Assembly (NCBI RefSeq): GCF_001443045.1
Contig: NZ_LKPJ01000029.1
Coordinates: 32,514 to 96,513, forward strand
Length of the DNA stretch: 64,000 bases
Direction: 5' to 3'
Source: Burkholderia ambifaria
GTDB taxonomy: Bacteria; Pseudomonadota; Gammaproteobacteria; Burkholderiales; Burkholderiaceae
The notes beneath the pieces are model-generated. The model was not told the DNA's origin, made no database searches, and saw nothing but the letters and a program-made list of their open reading frames with translations. Positions 16,434 through 25,663 of this stretch are shown one piece after another. A program made the position numbers and the translations under genes. The stretch's first letter is position 1, and every line of letters begins with the position of its first letter.

Positions 16434-17549
16434 ATGCAAACACGAACCCATCCGCTGATTTCCCCGTCGCTCGGCACCGAGCGGCAACTGACGAGCTTCC
16501 ACTACGGTCCGACGGGCGGACAGAAGATCTACATCCAGTCGTCGCTGCATGCCGACGAACTGCCGGGCATGCTGGTCGCATGGGAACTGCGCAAACGCCT
16601 TGACGCCCTCGAGACGGCGGGCAGGCTGCGCGGCGAAATCGTCATCGTGCCGGTACCCAATCCGATCGGCCTCAACCAGCGGCTGCTCGGCCACATGGTC
16701 GGCCGCTTCGAAAGCGGCACCGCGGCGAACTTCAACCGCAACTTCCATCACCTGGCCGAACTCGTGATGCCGCGCATCGAGTCTCGCCTGACCGATGACG
16801 CGCAACAGAACCTGCTCGCCGTGCGCGCCGCGATGCGCGAAGCGCTCGACGAGCAAACGCCGGCCACCGAGCTCGAATCGCAGCGCCTCGCGCTGCAGCG
16901 CCTGTCATATGACGCCGACGTCGTGCTCGACCTGCACTGCGACTTCGAAGCGGCGATGCATCTGTTCACGAATCCCGACACGTGGCCCGACGTCGAGCCG
17001 CTCGCGCGCTATCTCGATGCGAAGACGTCGCTGCTCGCGCTCAATTCGATCGGCAATCCGTTCGACGAGATTCACAGCTTCAGTTGGTCCGAGCTGCGTG
17101 CCCGTTACGGCGAACGCTATCCGATTCCCCATGGTTCGATCTCGGTGACGATCGAGCTGCGCGGCCAGGCGGACGTGAGCTACGCATTTGCCGAGCGCGA
17201 CGCGAACGCGATCGTCGAATACCTGACGCTGCGCGGCGTCATCGACGGCACGCCCGCGCCGCTGCCGGAACTCGCATTCGCGGCCACGCCATTCTCCGGC
17301 AGCGAACCGCTCGTCGCGCCGATCTCCGGCGTGCTCGTGTTCCGTGCGCCGCTCGGTGTCTGGGTCGAACCCGGTGAGCCGATCGCCGATATCGTCGACC
17401 CGCTGACCGGCCGCGTCGTCACGGTCGCGAACGCCGTCGCTGGCGTGCTGTATGCGCGGCAACGCACGCGCTTCGCCACCGCGGGGCTGGAAGTCGCGTG
17501 CGTCGCGGGCGCCACGCCGATTCGAAGCGGTTCGCTGCTGCCGAACTAG
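16434..17549 (+). CDS. Succinylglutamate desuccinylase/aspartoacylase family hydrolase
   Basis: A 371-residue zinc carboxypeptidase-fold enzyme of the AstE/aspartoacylase type. Zinc ligands are readable as H39 and E42 in SLHADELPG and H168 in LDLHCDFEA; E241 in SVTIELRG is the likely catalytic acid/base. Such enzymes remove an acyl group from N-acyl amino acids. At 371 residues it is longer than AstE (about 320), with an extra C-terminal beta domain (residues 285-365, biotinyl-lipoyl-like) found in many uncharacterised members. Likely co-transcribed with the upstream binding protein. Confidence 0.85.
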   Translation: MQTRTHPLISPSLGTERQLTSFHYGPTGGQKIYIQSSLHADELPGMLVAWELRKRLDALETAGRLRGEIVIVPVPNPIGLNQRLLGHMVGRFESGTAANFNRNFHHLAELVMPRIESRLTDDAQQNLLAVRAAMREALDEQTPATELESQRLALQRLSYDADVVLDLHCDFEAAMHLFTNPDTWPDVEPLARYLDAKTSLLALNSIGNPFDEIHSFSWSELRARYGERYPIPHGSISVTIELRGQADVSYAFAERDANAIVEYLTLRGVIDGTPAPLPELAFAATPFSGSEPLVAPISGVLVFRAPLGVWVEPGEPIADIVDPLTGRVVTVANAVAGVLYARQRTRFATAGLEVACVAGATPIRSGSLLPN

Positions 17550-17720
17550 GCTCGCCTCGCGCATCTCCAACGGTTTTCGTCACGGATCGCGGCGCCGGAA
17601 TCGCCGCCGCGCGCTTGCCGCCGCGCCCGCGCGCGGCGGTGCCGTTTCCTCGGCGATGGTGGGTCGTTCATTTCGTTCGGCACATCGCGATACGTTGCGC
17701 CGCCATCCGGGCGGACAACC

Positions 17721-18087
17721 TCAGGAAAGAATCCCGCGCCAATGCGAGAGTTTCCGTTCGAACGACAGCATCGCGTTCGCGGGGCTCGACGAAGGCAATA
17801 CGAGCGTCGTGTAGCCGGCCTCGCCGATCACGTCGGCGAAGCGCCCCGCCGTCTTCCCGTTGAAACACACGTTCTCCAGCAACGGCGCATGCTCGCGCAA
17901 CGACGCGAAGTCGTTCGGCTTCGCATGGCGGATCGCGGAATCGAGACTGCCTTGACGATGGCAAGCGTCGAGGACATCCCAGATGCCGATGTCGTGCGAA
18001 AGCACGCGTTCGAGCCCCGCGTCATACGCGAGCTCGCGCAGCGCGGGCTCGCCGAGCGCCACGCCCAACAGTCGCCAGAACTGATTG
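17721..18087 (-). pseudogene. 3' fragment of a deoxyinosine glycosylase gene
   Basis: This encodes the last about 120 residues of a hypoxanthine-DNA glycosylase, from NQFWRLLG onward, but lacks the N-terminal 40 residues including the active-site GSFPG motif. Nucleotides 17751-18087 align without gaps to 19058-19394 in the intact gene with about 38 mismatches by hand count (near 89 % identity), mostly silent. Similarity ends abruptly at 18087. The frame remains open leftward of the junction into unrelated sequence. It is the displaced tail of the target gene, or of a tandem copy, after an insertion. Confidence 0.8.
17751..18087. repeat. Direct repeat, left copy (glycosylase 3' end)
   Basis: 337-nt segment repeated in the same orientation at 19058-19394 with no gaps and about 89 % identity by hand alignment. 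The two copies bracket the ParA-like gene. Confidence 0.85.
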
Positions 18088-18241
18088 ATATTTTGTCCGG
18101 TTTGACACCGCTGTCGATCACACAGCATGCTGCTGCCACGCACGCATTTCGTTTCGACGTGAGCTGTTTCGTCGTTACGTCACCGAAACCTGCTAACGTC
18201 GGTTTCAGCCATACCTGCTCCACCACACGGGATCCGTAAGC

Positions 18242-18937
18242 ATGAGTCACATCCACTTCATTGGCGGGGAAAAAGGCGGCGTGGGCAAATCGCTCGCCGC
18301 TCGCGTGCTAGCCCAGTATTTCATCGATCGGAGCGTGCCCTTCCTGGGCTTCGATACCGACCGATCGCATGGCGCGCTGCTGCGGTTCTATTCGGACTTC
18401 GCCGCGCCTGCCGTTCTCGACCAGCATGACAGCCTCGATCCCGTCCTGGAATCGGCCGTCGAAGATCCGCAGCGACGCATTCTGGTCGATCTCGCCGCCC
18501 AGACGCAGCAGTCGCTCGCCGAATGGCTCGACGATTCGGACGTGTTCGGTTTTGCCGAAGAACACAACCTCACGCTCACGTGGTGGCACGTCATGGACAC
18601 CGGACGCGATTCGGTCGACCTGTTACGGCGGTGGCTCGACGAGTTCGGCGGACGAATCAAGCTGATACTCGTGCTAAACGAAGTGCGCGGCGATCGTTTC
18701 GAGATCCTGGAGGCATCCGGCGAGCGCGAACGGGCCGAAGGGCTTGGCGCCAGCGTAATAACGCTGCGCCGCCTGCCCGATACGACCATGCAGAAGATCG
18801 ATCGACAGAGCGCCAGCTTCTGGGCGGCGGTCAATCATCCGGACCGTGCCGCCACCGGGCTCGGCTTGCTGGAGCGGCAGCGCGTCAAGGTATGGCTGCA
18901 TCGCACATATACGGAGCTGGACGGGGTTACGTTGTAG
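18242..18937 (+). CDS. ParA-like P-loop ATPase
   Basis: A 231-residue protein with the deviant Walker A of ParA/MinD ATPases, GGEKGGVGKS (residues 8-17, both Lys11 and Lys16 present), then FLGFDTDRSHG and ILVDLAAQTQ as further nucleotide-site segments. Similar stand-alone proteins occur on plasmids and genomic islands and are sometimes named mobilisation or partition ATPases. There is no ParB, relaxase or integrase beside it. The gene lies between two copies of the glycosylase 3' end and is the only cargo I see in that insertion. The ATG is preceded by an imperfect dyad GAAACC...GGTTTC at 18186-18209. Confidence 0.8.
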   Translation: MSHIHFIGGEKGGVGKSLAARVLAQYFIDRSVPFLGFDTDRSHGALLRFYSDFAAPAVLDQHDSLDPVLESAVEDPQRRILVDLAAQTQQSLAEWLDDSDVFGFAEEHNLTLTWWHVMDTGRDSVDLLRRWLDEFGGRIKLILVLNEVRGDRFEILEASGERERAEGLGASVITLRRLPDTTMQKIDRQSASFWAAVNHPDRAATGLGLLERQRVKVWLHRTYTELDGVTL

Positions 18938-19021
18938 GCTGATCCCACTCTGCGCGCGGTGCATGGGGAGTGATCCGGTCCCACGGCAAGCAGCGAGCGA
19001 GGAAGCCCGCTGCCTGACACG

Positions 19022-19504
19022 CTACAGGTTAATCGCGATCGCGCGCCAGAGATGCAATTTCTGCTCGAACGACAGCATCGCATTCGCCGGGCTCGACGAC
19101 GGCAGCACGAGCGTCTCGTAACCGGCCTCACCGATTACGTCGGCAAACCGCCCCGCCGTCTTGCCGTTGAAGCACACTTTCTCCAGCAACGGCGCATGTT
19201 CACGCAACGACGCGAAGTCGTTCGGCTTCGCATGGCGGATCGCGGAGTCGAGACTGCCTTGGCGATGGCATGCATCGAGGACGTCCCAGATGCCGATGCC
19301 GTGCGACAGCACGCGCTCGAGCCGCGCGTCATACGCGAGCTTGTGCAGCGCGGGCTCGCCGAGCACCGCGCCCAACAGTCGCCAGAACTGATTGCGCGGA
19401 TGCGCGTAGTACTGCGCGGCATCGAGCGACGCCTCGCCCGGAAAGCTGCCGAGGATCATCGTGTGCGTATTCGGCGCGACGACCGGCGGAAAGCCTTGCA
19501 GCAT
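19022..19504 (-). CDS. Hypoxanthine-DNA (deoxyinosine) glycosylase
   Basis: A 160-residue uracil-DNA-glycosylase-superfamily enzyme of the family-6 type that removes hypoxanthine from DNA. The N-terminal motif LGSFPGEASL and YYAHPRNQFW are the family signatures; VLPSSSPANA near the C-terminus is the DNA-intercalation segment. It follows ubiC with a TGATG overlap and is the third gene of htpG-ubiC-glycosylase. Its 3' two thirds are duplicated at 17751-18087, so the present gene may be a chimera of a native 5' end and an incoming 3' end. Confidence 0.88.
   Translation of the reverse strand: MLQGFPPVVAPNTHTMILGSFPGEASLDAAQYYAHPRNQFWRLLGAVLGEPALHKLAYDARLERVLSHGIGIWDVLDACHRQGSLDSAIRHAKPNDFASLREHAPLLEKVCFNGKTAGRFADVIGEAGYETLVLPSSSPANAMLSFEQKLHLWRAIAINL
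19058..19394. repeat. Direct repeat, right copy (glycosylase 3' end)
   Basis: Partner of 17751-18087. The shared sequence ends at CAGAACTGATTG (19383-19394), the codons for the NQFW motif, which is therefore the likely recombination point. Confidence 0.85.
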
Positions 19505-20112
19505 CACACAGCTCCGCGCGACCCGACGGATCCGGGCCCATCGCCGTGCGCGTCGAGATGCCGCCACAGCGCGGGCAGCATGCACTCGGTCACCATCAAC
19601 GGCTTGCCGTGACGCTGGAACACCGAGCGCCGCGCGGCGAACGCGTGCGGTGCTCGCGCACCGCCAAGCGCATGGCTCGCCAGCGCATACAGCGGATGGC
19701 CGGCGATCACGCGCCGGCTGACGAGCGCCGAGCGCTCGACCTGCGGATCGCTGTACAGCAGCTCCGCCAGCGGCCGCGTGCGCAGCCGCCGCATGGCCTG
19801 CCACACGCCCTTGCTGGCCGCGAGCGGCGCGAGGCTGTGCGCGGCGACGTACGGCGTGCCGTCGACCGACAGGATCACCTCGCGCACCCACATCGGCGCG
19901 CGCGGTGCACTGTCGAGCGCGTCCGGCTCGTCGAACCACGGGCAGTCGACGGCCTCGCGCGTCACACGCACGTTCACGCTGCCGAGCCGCGCGAGATGCG
20001 CGGTCAGCGAACCGCCGCGCGTCAACCAGTCGCGCTGGTCGAGCGTGCAGCCGGGCCGGGGCGTTTCGCGCCAGCCCGCCTGTGCGCCGTCGAATCGCAT
20101 CCGCATGTTCAC
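19504..20112 (-). CDS. ubiC: Chorismate lyase
   Basis: Converts chorismate to 4-hydroxybenzoate and pyruvate, the first committed step of ubiquinone synthesis. The 202-residue protein has the family pattern: WLTRGGSLTAHL near the N-terminus, MWVREVILSVDG centrally and FQRHGKPLMVTECMLP at the C-terminus. The start is either GTG at 20112, giving MNMRMRF and overlapping the htpG stop by GTGA, or ATG at 20106; I chose GTG because homologues start with this short extension. It ends one base into the next gene (TGATG). Confidence 0.88.
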   Translation of the reverse strand: MNMRMRFDGAQAGWRETPRPGCTLDQRDWLTRGGSLTAHLARLGSVNVRVTREAVDCPWFDEPDALDSAPRAPMWVREVILSVDGTPYVAAHSLAPLAASKGVWQAMRRLRTRPLAELLYSDPQVERSALVSRRVIAGHPLYALASHALGGARAPHAFAARRSVFQRHGKPLMVTECMLPALWRHLDAHGDGPGSVGSRGAV

Positions 20113-22007
20113 GCGGTGCGCGACAGCAGCAGCGCGTTGGTCCGCTTCACGAAGCTCGCCGGATCGTCGAGCATCCCGCCTTCGGCCAGCAACGCCTGGT
20201 CGAACAGCAGATGGCACCAGTCGCCGAAATCGGCGCTGTCGGCGTTCAGCTGCTTCACGAGCGCATGGTCCGGGTTGATCTCGAGGATCGGCTGCATCGC
20301 CGGCGCGTTCTGGCCGGCCGCCTTCAGCATCCGCTGCAGGTAGCCGCTCATGTCGTTGTCGTCCGCGACGAGGCACGACGGCGAATCGGTCAGGCGGAAC
20401 GTGACGCGCACTTCCTTCACCTTGTCGCCGAGCGCTTCCTTCATCTTCTCGACGACCGGCTTGACCGCCTCGCCCGCCTGCTCCTGCGCCTTCTTTTCCT
20501 CGTCGTTCAGCTCGCCGAGGTCGAGATCGCCGCGGGCGACGCTCGCGAGCGGCTTGCCGTCGAATTCATGCAGGAACGACAGCATCCATTCGTCGACGCG
20601 GTCGGTCAGCAGCAGCACCTCGACGCCCTTCTTGCGGAACACTTCCAGATGCGGGCTGTTCTTCGCGGCCTGCCACGTATCGGCGGTCACGTAGTAGATC
20701 TTGCTCTGCTCGGGCTTCATGCGCGACACGTAGTCGGCGAGCGACACGTCCTGCGCATCGGTGTCGCCGTGTGTCGATGCGAAGCGCAGCAGCTTCGCGA
20801 TGCGCTCGCGGTTCGCGTGATCCTCGCCGAGACCTTCCTTCAGCACCTGGCCGAACGCGCTCCAGAACGTCTTGTACTTCTCCTTGCCGGCATCCTCTTC
20901 CGCGTTCGCGAGCTCCTCGAGCATCGACAGCGCGCGCTTGGTCACGCCTTCGCGGATCGCCTTTACGTCGCGGCTTTCCTGCAGGATTTCACGCGACACG
21001 TTCAGCGGCAGGTCGGCCGAGTCGACGACACCTTTCACGAAGCGCAGGTATTGCGGCAGCAGCTGCTCGGCGTCGTCCATGATGAACACGCGCTTCACGT
21101 ACAGCTTCAGGCCGCCGCGGTAGTCGCGGTTCCACAGGTCGAACGGCGCGTGCGCCGGCACGAACAGCAGTTGCGTGTATTCGCTGCGGCCCTCGACGCG
21201 GTTATGCGTCCACGTGAGCGGATCCTGGTGGTCGTGCGCGATGTGCTGGTAGAACTGCGTGTACTGCTCGTCGGTGACCTCGCTCTTCGAACGCGTCCAC
21301 AGCGCGCTCGCCTGGTTGACGGTTTCGTCCTCGTCCTTCAGGACCATCTCGCCCTTTTCCTGATCCCACTCTTCCTTGTGCATCAGGATCGGCAGCGCGA
21401 TGTGATCGGAGTACTTCTGGATGATCGACTTCAGGCGATGCGACGACAGCAGCTCGTCCTCGCCTTCGCGCAGGTGCAGCGTGATCGTCGTGCCGCGCTG
21501 TGCGCGCTCGATCGCGTCGATCGTGAAATCGCCCTCGCCCGCGCTTTCCCAACGCACGGCTTCGTTCGCCGGCAGGCCGGCGCGGCGCGTCTCGACGGTG
21601 ATCTTGTCGGCGACGATGAAGCCCGAGTAGAAGCCGACGCCGAACTGGCCGATCAGCGCCGCATCCTTCTGCTGGTCGCCCGATAGCTTCGTGAAGAATT
21701 CCTTGGTGCCCGAGCGCGCGATCGTGCCGAGGTTCGCGATCGCCTCGTCGCGGCTCATGCCGATGCCGTTGTCATCGATCGTGATCGTGCGCGCGGCCTT
21801 GTCGTAGCCGATGCGGATGCGCAGGTTCGGATCGTTCTCGTACAGCGCGTTGTCCGCGAGCGCTTCGAAACGCAGCTTGTCGGACGCGTCGGACGCGTTC
21901 GACACCAGTTCGCGCAGGAAGATTTCCTTGTTGCTGTAGAGCGAATGGATCATCAGGTGGAGGAGTTGCTTGACCTCTGCCTGAAAGCTCATCGTTTCGT
22001 GTGCCAT
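20109..22007 (-). CDS. htpG: Chaperone HtpG (Hsp90)
   Basis: A 632-residue cytoplasmic ATP-dependent chaperone. The GHKL ATPase domain is readable at the N-terminus: FLRELVSNASDASDKLR (Glu and Asn of the ATP site), ITIDDNGIGM and GQFGVGFYS. The middle domain contains the conserved NVSREILQ segment with the catalytic Arg. Length matches bacterial Hsp90. It heads a three-gene unit with ubiC and the glycosylase. I could not find a convincing sigma-32 promoter in the 158 bp upstream. Confidence 0.97.
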   Translation of the reverse strand: MAHETMSFQAEVKQLLHLMIHSLYSNKEIFLRELVSNASDASDKLRFEALADNALYENDPNLRIRIGYDKAARTITIDDNGIGMSRDEAIANLGTIARSGTKEFFTKLSGDQQKDAALIGQFGVGFYSGFIVADKITVETRRAGLPANEAVRWESAGEGDFTIDAIERAQRGTTITLHLREGEDELLSSHRLKSIIQKYSDHIALPILMHKEEWDQEKGEMVLKDEDETVNQASALWTRSKSEVTDEQYTQFYQHIAHDHQDPLTWTHNRVEGRSEYTQLLFVPAHAPFDLWNRDYRGGLKLYVKRVFIMDDAEQLLPQYLRFVKGVVDSADLPLNVSREILQESRDVKAIREGVTKRALSMLEELANAEEDAGKEKYKTFWSAFGQVLKEGLGEDHANRERIAKLLRFASTHGDTDAQDVSLADYVSRMKPEQSKIYYVTADTWQAAKNSPHLEVFRKKGVEVLLLTDRVDEWMLSFLHEFDGKPLASVARGDLDLGELNDEEKKAQEQAGEAVKPVVEKMKEALGDKVKEVRVTFRLTDSPSCLVADDNDMSGYLQRMLKAAGQNAPAMQPILEINPDHALVKQLNADSADFGDWCHLLFDQALLAEGGMLDDPASFVKRTNALLLSRTA

Positions 22008-22165
22008 GGATGCTGTTTCCTCTTACTTGAACTTGAATGGTGTGGCGCGGGTGCCCGGCGCGCGATGCCGGCGAGCCCGTCAAGGACGACCGCCCGGCGC
22101 AAGCGGTTTGCGCGGGTATCTGGGGCCGGGCGGCCGGATTTCAAGGGGCGGCGAGCCGCCCGCCA

Positions 22166-23626
22166 TCACGACGCGCGCCGCGCAGCCGACTCGATATAAC
22201 GCGCGAGAAACCCCGGCAGCGCCGGATCGCCGCAGTTCGCGACGTTGAAGCGCGTCCACGTCGACGACGACTGCTGCGGCGAGAACAGGCTCCCCGGTGT
22301 CAGCAGGAACCCTTCCTCATGCGCGGCAGCCGCGAGCGCGTCCGAGTCGACACCGGTATCGGCCCACAGGAACATCCCCGCCGCCGGCATCGTGAAGAGC
22401 CGCAGCCCGGTGCGCTCGAGCATCCGCGCGGTCTTGTCGCGCACGCCGTCGAGCCGTGCGCGCAGCCGCTCGACGTGGCGCCGGTAATGCCCTTCGGTCA
22501 GGATCTTGTAAAGCACGCGCTCGTTGAGCTCCGGCGTCGTCATCCCGACCAGCATCTTCTGGTCGGTGATCGCCTTCGCGATCTCGGGCGCGCACGCGAC
22601 ATAACCGACCCGCAAATTCGCCGCGAGCGTCTTCGAATAGCTGCCGAGGTAGATCACGCGCTTCAACTGGTCGAGGCTCGCGAGTCGCGTGGCCGGATAG
22701 CTCGGCGGGCACAGGTCGCCGTACACGTCATCCTCGACGACGAGGAAGTCGTATGCCTCCGCGAGCTTCAGGATCCGGAACGCCTGCGCGGCCGACAGCG
22801 ACGTGCCGGTCGGATTCTGCAGCACCGAATTGATCACGAGCATCTTCGGCCGCCACATCTGCACGAGCGTTTCCAGCGCGTCGAGATCGGGGCCGTCGGG
22901 CGTGTACGGCATGCCAACCAGTTGCGCGCCCTGCGACGCGAAGCGACCGAACATCTGAAACCACGCGGGGTCGCCGACGATCACCGCATCGCCGGGGCGC
23001 ACGTAGATCCGCGAGATCAGGTCGATCGCCTGCGTGATGCCCGACACCAGCACGAGCTGCTCGGGCTTCGCGCCGATCTCGACTTCCGCGAGCCGCGTCT
23101 GCAATTGCTGGCGCAGCGGCAGGAAGCCCTGCGCGGTGCCGAAGCCGAGCATCTGCGCGCCGGACTGGCGCCCGAGCGCGCGCAGCGCGCCGGTAATCAG
23201 CTCGCCGTCGAGCCAGCGGCCCGGCAGGTAACCGAGACCCGGCCCCTTTTCCGGACTGACGGTATGCAGCATGTTGCGCAGCAGCCAGACGACGTCGATC
23301 GTGTTGTGCACCGGCGCGGCCTCGGCCACGCGCACGACGTTGTCGGCCAGCTGCGGCCCCGCGGCCGTGCGCTCGCGCACGTAGAAGCCCGAGCCGCGCC
23401 GCGAGTCGAGGTAGCCCTGCGCGACGAGCCGTTCGTACGCCTCGACCACGGTGAAGCGCGACACGCTCTTGTCGAGCGCGAGCTTGCGGATCGACGGCAT
23501 CCGCATGCCGGGCCGGAACACGCGTTCGTCGATACGGCGCCGCGCCCACTGGACGAGCTGGTCGACAAGCGTGAGCGTGGCCGTATCGTGCGGGACGGGA
23601 ATCTGGGCGAGAGGGACGGTGGACAT
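22166..23626 (-). CDS. MocR-type GntR regulator with aminotransferase domain
   Basis: A 486-residue fusion: GntR winged helix-turn-helix at residues 18-85 (RMPSIRKLALDKSVSRFTVVEAYERL) and a fold-type-I aminotransferase-like domain from about 125. PLP Lys332 in GSYSKTLAANLRVGY, NPTG at 271-274 and EDDVYG at 298-303 are intact. MocR regulators sense PLP or amino acids and control PLP, GABA or export genes. It is divergent from a VOC gene and an EamA exporter, which are plausible targets. Frames extend upstream past 23626, but the domain starts here. Confidence 0.9.
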   Translation of the reverse strand: MSTVPLAQIPVPHDTATLTLVDQLVQWARRRIDERVFRPGMRMPSIRKLALDKSVSRFTVVEAYERLVAQGYLDSRRGSGFYVRERTAAGPQLADNVVRVAEAAPVHNTIDVVWLLRNMLHTVSPEKGPGLGYLPGRWLDGELITGALRALGRQSGAQMLGFGTAQGFLPLRQQLQTRLAEVEIGAKPEQLVLVSGITQAIDLISRIYVRPGDAVIVGDPAWFQMFGRFASQGAQLVGMPYTPDGPDLDALETLVQMWRPKMLVINSVLQNPTGTSLSAAQAFRILKLAEAYDFLVVEDDVYGDLCPPSYPATRLASLDQLKRVIYLGSYSKTLAANLRVGYVACAPEIAKAITDQKMLVGMTTPELNERVLYKILTEGHYRRHVERLRARLDGVRDKTARMLERTGLRLFTMPAAGMFLWADTGVDSDALAAAAHEEGFLLTPGSLFSPQQSSSTWTRFNVANCGDPALPGFLARYIESAARRAS

Positions 23627-23855
23627 GGGCTGCAGCTCCAACTGTACCGAAGGGTATCGCGCCGATTGTACCGTTACTGTGCCGGTGGCGACGATTACAG
23701 TTGACCGCAATGGCGATCGTGCGGCCGCCGTTCCGGCCCTGCCGCACGCGGGGCAGCACCGCCCGGCGCGCATCGCAGCCGGGCACCGGCCGGCCGCGCA
23801 ACCGCCCGGCACATCGCCCGCCCACCATGACACTTTCGTTTCCCGACCGACGTTC

Positions 23856-24548
23856 ATGCCAGCCCGCTCCCTGACCCTCGACCATCTCGTGATCGCCGCG
23901 CGCACGCTCGACGACGGCGTGCGCCATGTCGCCCACGCGCTCGGCATCGAACCGGCCGGCGGCGGCCGCCATCCGCTGATGCGCACCCATAACGCGCTGT
24001 TCGGTGCGTGGGGCGGGCTGTACCTCGAAGTGATCGCGATCGATCCCGACGCCCCCGCCACCGGCGACGACGCCACGCCGCCGCGCGCGCGGCTGTTCGC
24101 CCTCGACGACCCGGCGATGCACGCACGGCTTGCGCAGGGCCCGTTCCTCGCGCACTGGGTCGCGCGCGTCGACCGCCCGCGCCAGCTCGCGCTGTGGCAA
24201 AGCCAGTACCCGGCGCGCATCGCGCCGGTCGTCGCGATGCGGCGCGGCGACCTGAGCTGGGGCCTCACGGTGCCCGACGACGGCGCGTTCCCGGCGTGGC
24301 AGGGCGCCGGCGACGGCCTCGCGCCGTCGCTGATCCAGTGGGACAGCCCGCACCATCCGGCCGAATCGCTGCCGAACCACGGCGTCGCGCTGAAGGCGCT
24401 CAAGGGCGTCCACCCGCGTGCGGACACGATTCGCGAGCAGCTCGACTGGCTCGGCGCCGACCATCTGCTCGACCTCGAAACCGGCGACGGCCCGCCCGCG
24501 CTCGTCGCCGAATTCGATACGCCGCAAGGCACACGCACGCTGCGCTGA
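23856..24548 (+). CDS. Glyoxalase-like (VOC) domain protein
   Basis: A 230-residue protein whose N-terminal opening LTLDHLVIAARTLDDGVRHV and LYLEVIAID mark the Glyoxalase_3-type VOC domain. Function unknown. It lies upstream of, and probably with, the EamA exporter gene (54-nt gap), divergent from the MocR-type regulator. Confidence 0.82.
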   Translation: MPARSLTLDHLVIAARTLDDGVRHVAHALGIEPAGGGRHPLMRTHNALFGAWGGLYLEVIAIDPDAPATGDDATPPRARLFALDDPAMHARLAQGPFLAHWVARVDRPRQLALWQSQYPARIAPVVAMRRGDLSWGLTVPDDGAFPAWQGAGDGLAPSLIQWDSPHHPAESLPNHGVALKALKGVHPRADTIREQLDWLGADHLLDLETGDGPPALVAEFDTPQGTRTLR

Positions 24549-24602
24549 CCGCCCGGCCGCCCCTCGATTACACGAACCCAGCAATACGGAGACACCCAGT
24601 AC

Positions 24603-25511
24603 ATGAATTCGCGCGAAACCCGGGGCATGCTGCTCGGCCTGATCGGCGTGATGATCTTCAGCCTGACGCTGCCGATGACGCGGATCGTCGTCTCCGAACT
24701 CAATCCGCTGCTCAACGGGCTCGGCCGCGCGCTTGCCGCGTCGGTGCCGGCCGGCCTGCTGCTGTGGTGGCGCCGCGAACGGCTCCCGACGCGCGCGCAG
24801 CTGAAAAGCCTCGCGGTCGTGTCGGCCGGCGTGATCATCGCGTACCCGGTGTTCTCCGCATGGGCGATGAAAACCGTGCCGGCGTCGCACGGCGCGGTGG
24901 TCAACGGGCTGCAGCCGCTGTTCGTCGCGCTGTACGCGGCGTGGCTGTCGCACGAACGGCCGTCGAAGGCGTTCTGGGCCAGCGCGCTGGCGGGCAGCGC
25001 GCTCGTGATCGCATTCGCGCTGCGCGACGGCGGCGGCACGGTGCAGGCCGGCGATGCGCTGATGCTCGTCGCGGTCGGCATCGGCGCGCTCGGCTATGCG
25101 GAAGGCGCGCGCCTCGCTCGCCAGATCGGCGGCTGGCAGGTGATCTGCTGGGCGCTCGTCGTATCCGCGCCGTTCCTCGTGCTGCCGGTCGGCTGGCTCG
25201 CGTGGACTCAGCACGTCGCGCACCCCGCCCCGCTCGCGCTGCGCACGTGGCTCGCGTTCGGCTACGTGACCCTTTTTTCGCAGTTCATCGGCTTTTTCGC
25301 GTGGTATGCGGGGCTTGCCATCGGCGGCATCGCGCGCGTCGGCCAGGTGCAACTGCTGCAGATCTTCTTCACGATCGCCTTTTCCGCGCTGCTGTTCGGC
25401 GAAACGGTGACGCCGTCGACGTGGTTGTTCGCGGCCGCCGTGATCGCGACCGTGATGCTCGGCCGGCGCTCGGCGGTGGCCACGGCCCCGCGTCCCGCTC
25501 GCGCCGGTTGA
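24603..25511 (+). CDS. EamA/DMT family exporter
   Basis: A 302-residue membrane protein with ten hydrophobic helices in two EamA repeats; segments LIGVMIFSLTLPMTRIVV and FFAWYAGLAIGGIARVGQVQLLQ are typical. DMT exporters next to MocR regulators often extrude amino acids or other amines, and this one is followed by an aminotransferase operon. The substrate is not evident. ATG at 24603 has GGAGACACCC upstream. Confidence 0.87.
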   Translation: MNSRETRGMLLGLIGVMIFSLTLPMTRIVVSELNPLLNGLGRALAASVPAGLLLWWRRERLPTRAQLKSLAVVSAGVIIAYPVFSAWAMKTVPASHGAVVNGLQPLFVALYAAWLSHERPSKAFWASALAGSALVIAFALRDGGGTVQAGDALMLVAVGIGALGYAEGARLARQIGGWQVICWALVVSAPFLVLPVGWLAWTQHVAHPAPLALRTWLAFGYVTLFSQFIGFFAWYAGLAIGGIARVGQVQLLQIFFTIAFSALLFGETVTPSTWLFAAAVIATVMLGRRSAVATAPRPARAG

Positions 25512-25663
25512 TGAGGTGCGCCATAATGTCCGTTTTGCCTGAACGGTTCTGCCCACCCGGCCGCGACGGCCCGATCGTGCTCCCGCGTGCCCATCCGGCC
25601 GCGTCGACACGATCTGCCTGATCGACCTTTCTTGACTGACCACGATATCCGAACGAGGAGACT

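Noticed and set aside
22008..22165. Sigma-32 promoter of htpG
   Set aside because: A CTTGAC word is present but no CCCCAT-type -10 at the right spacing.
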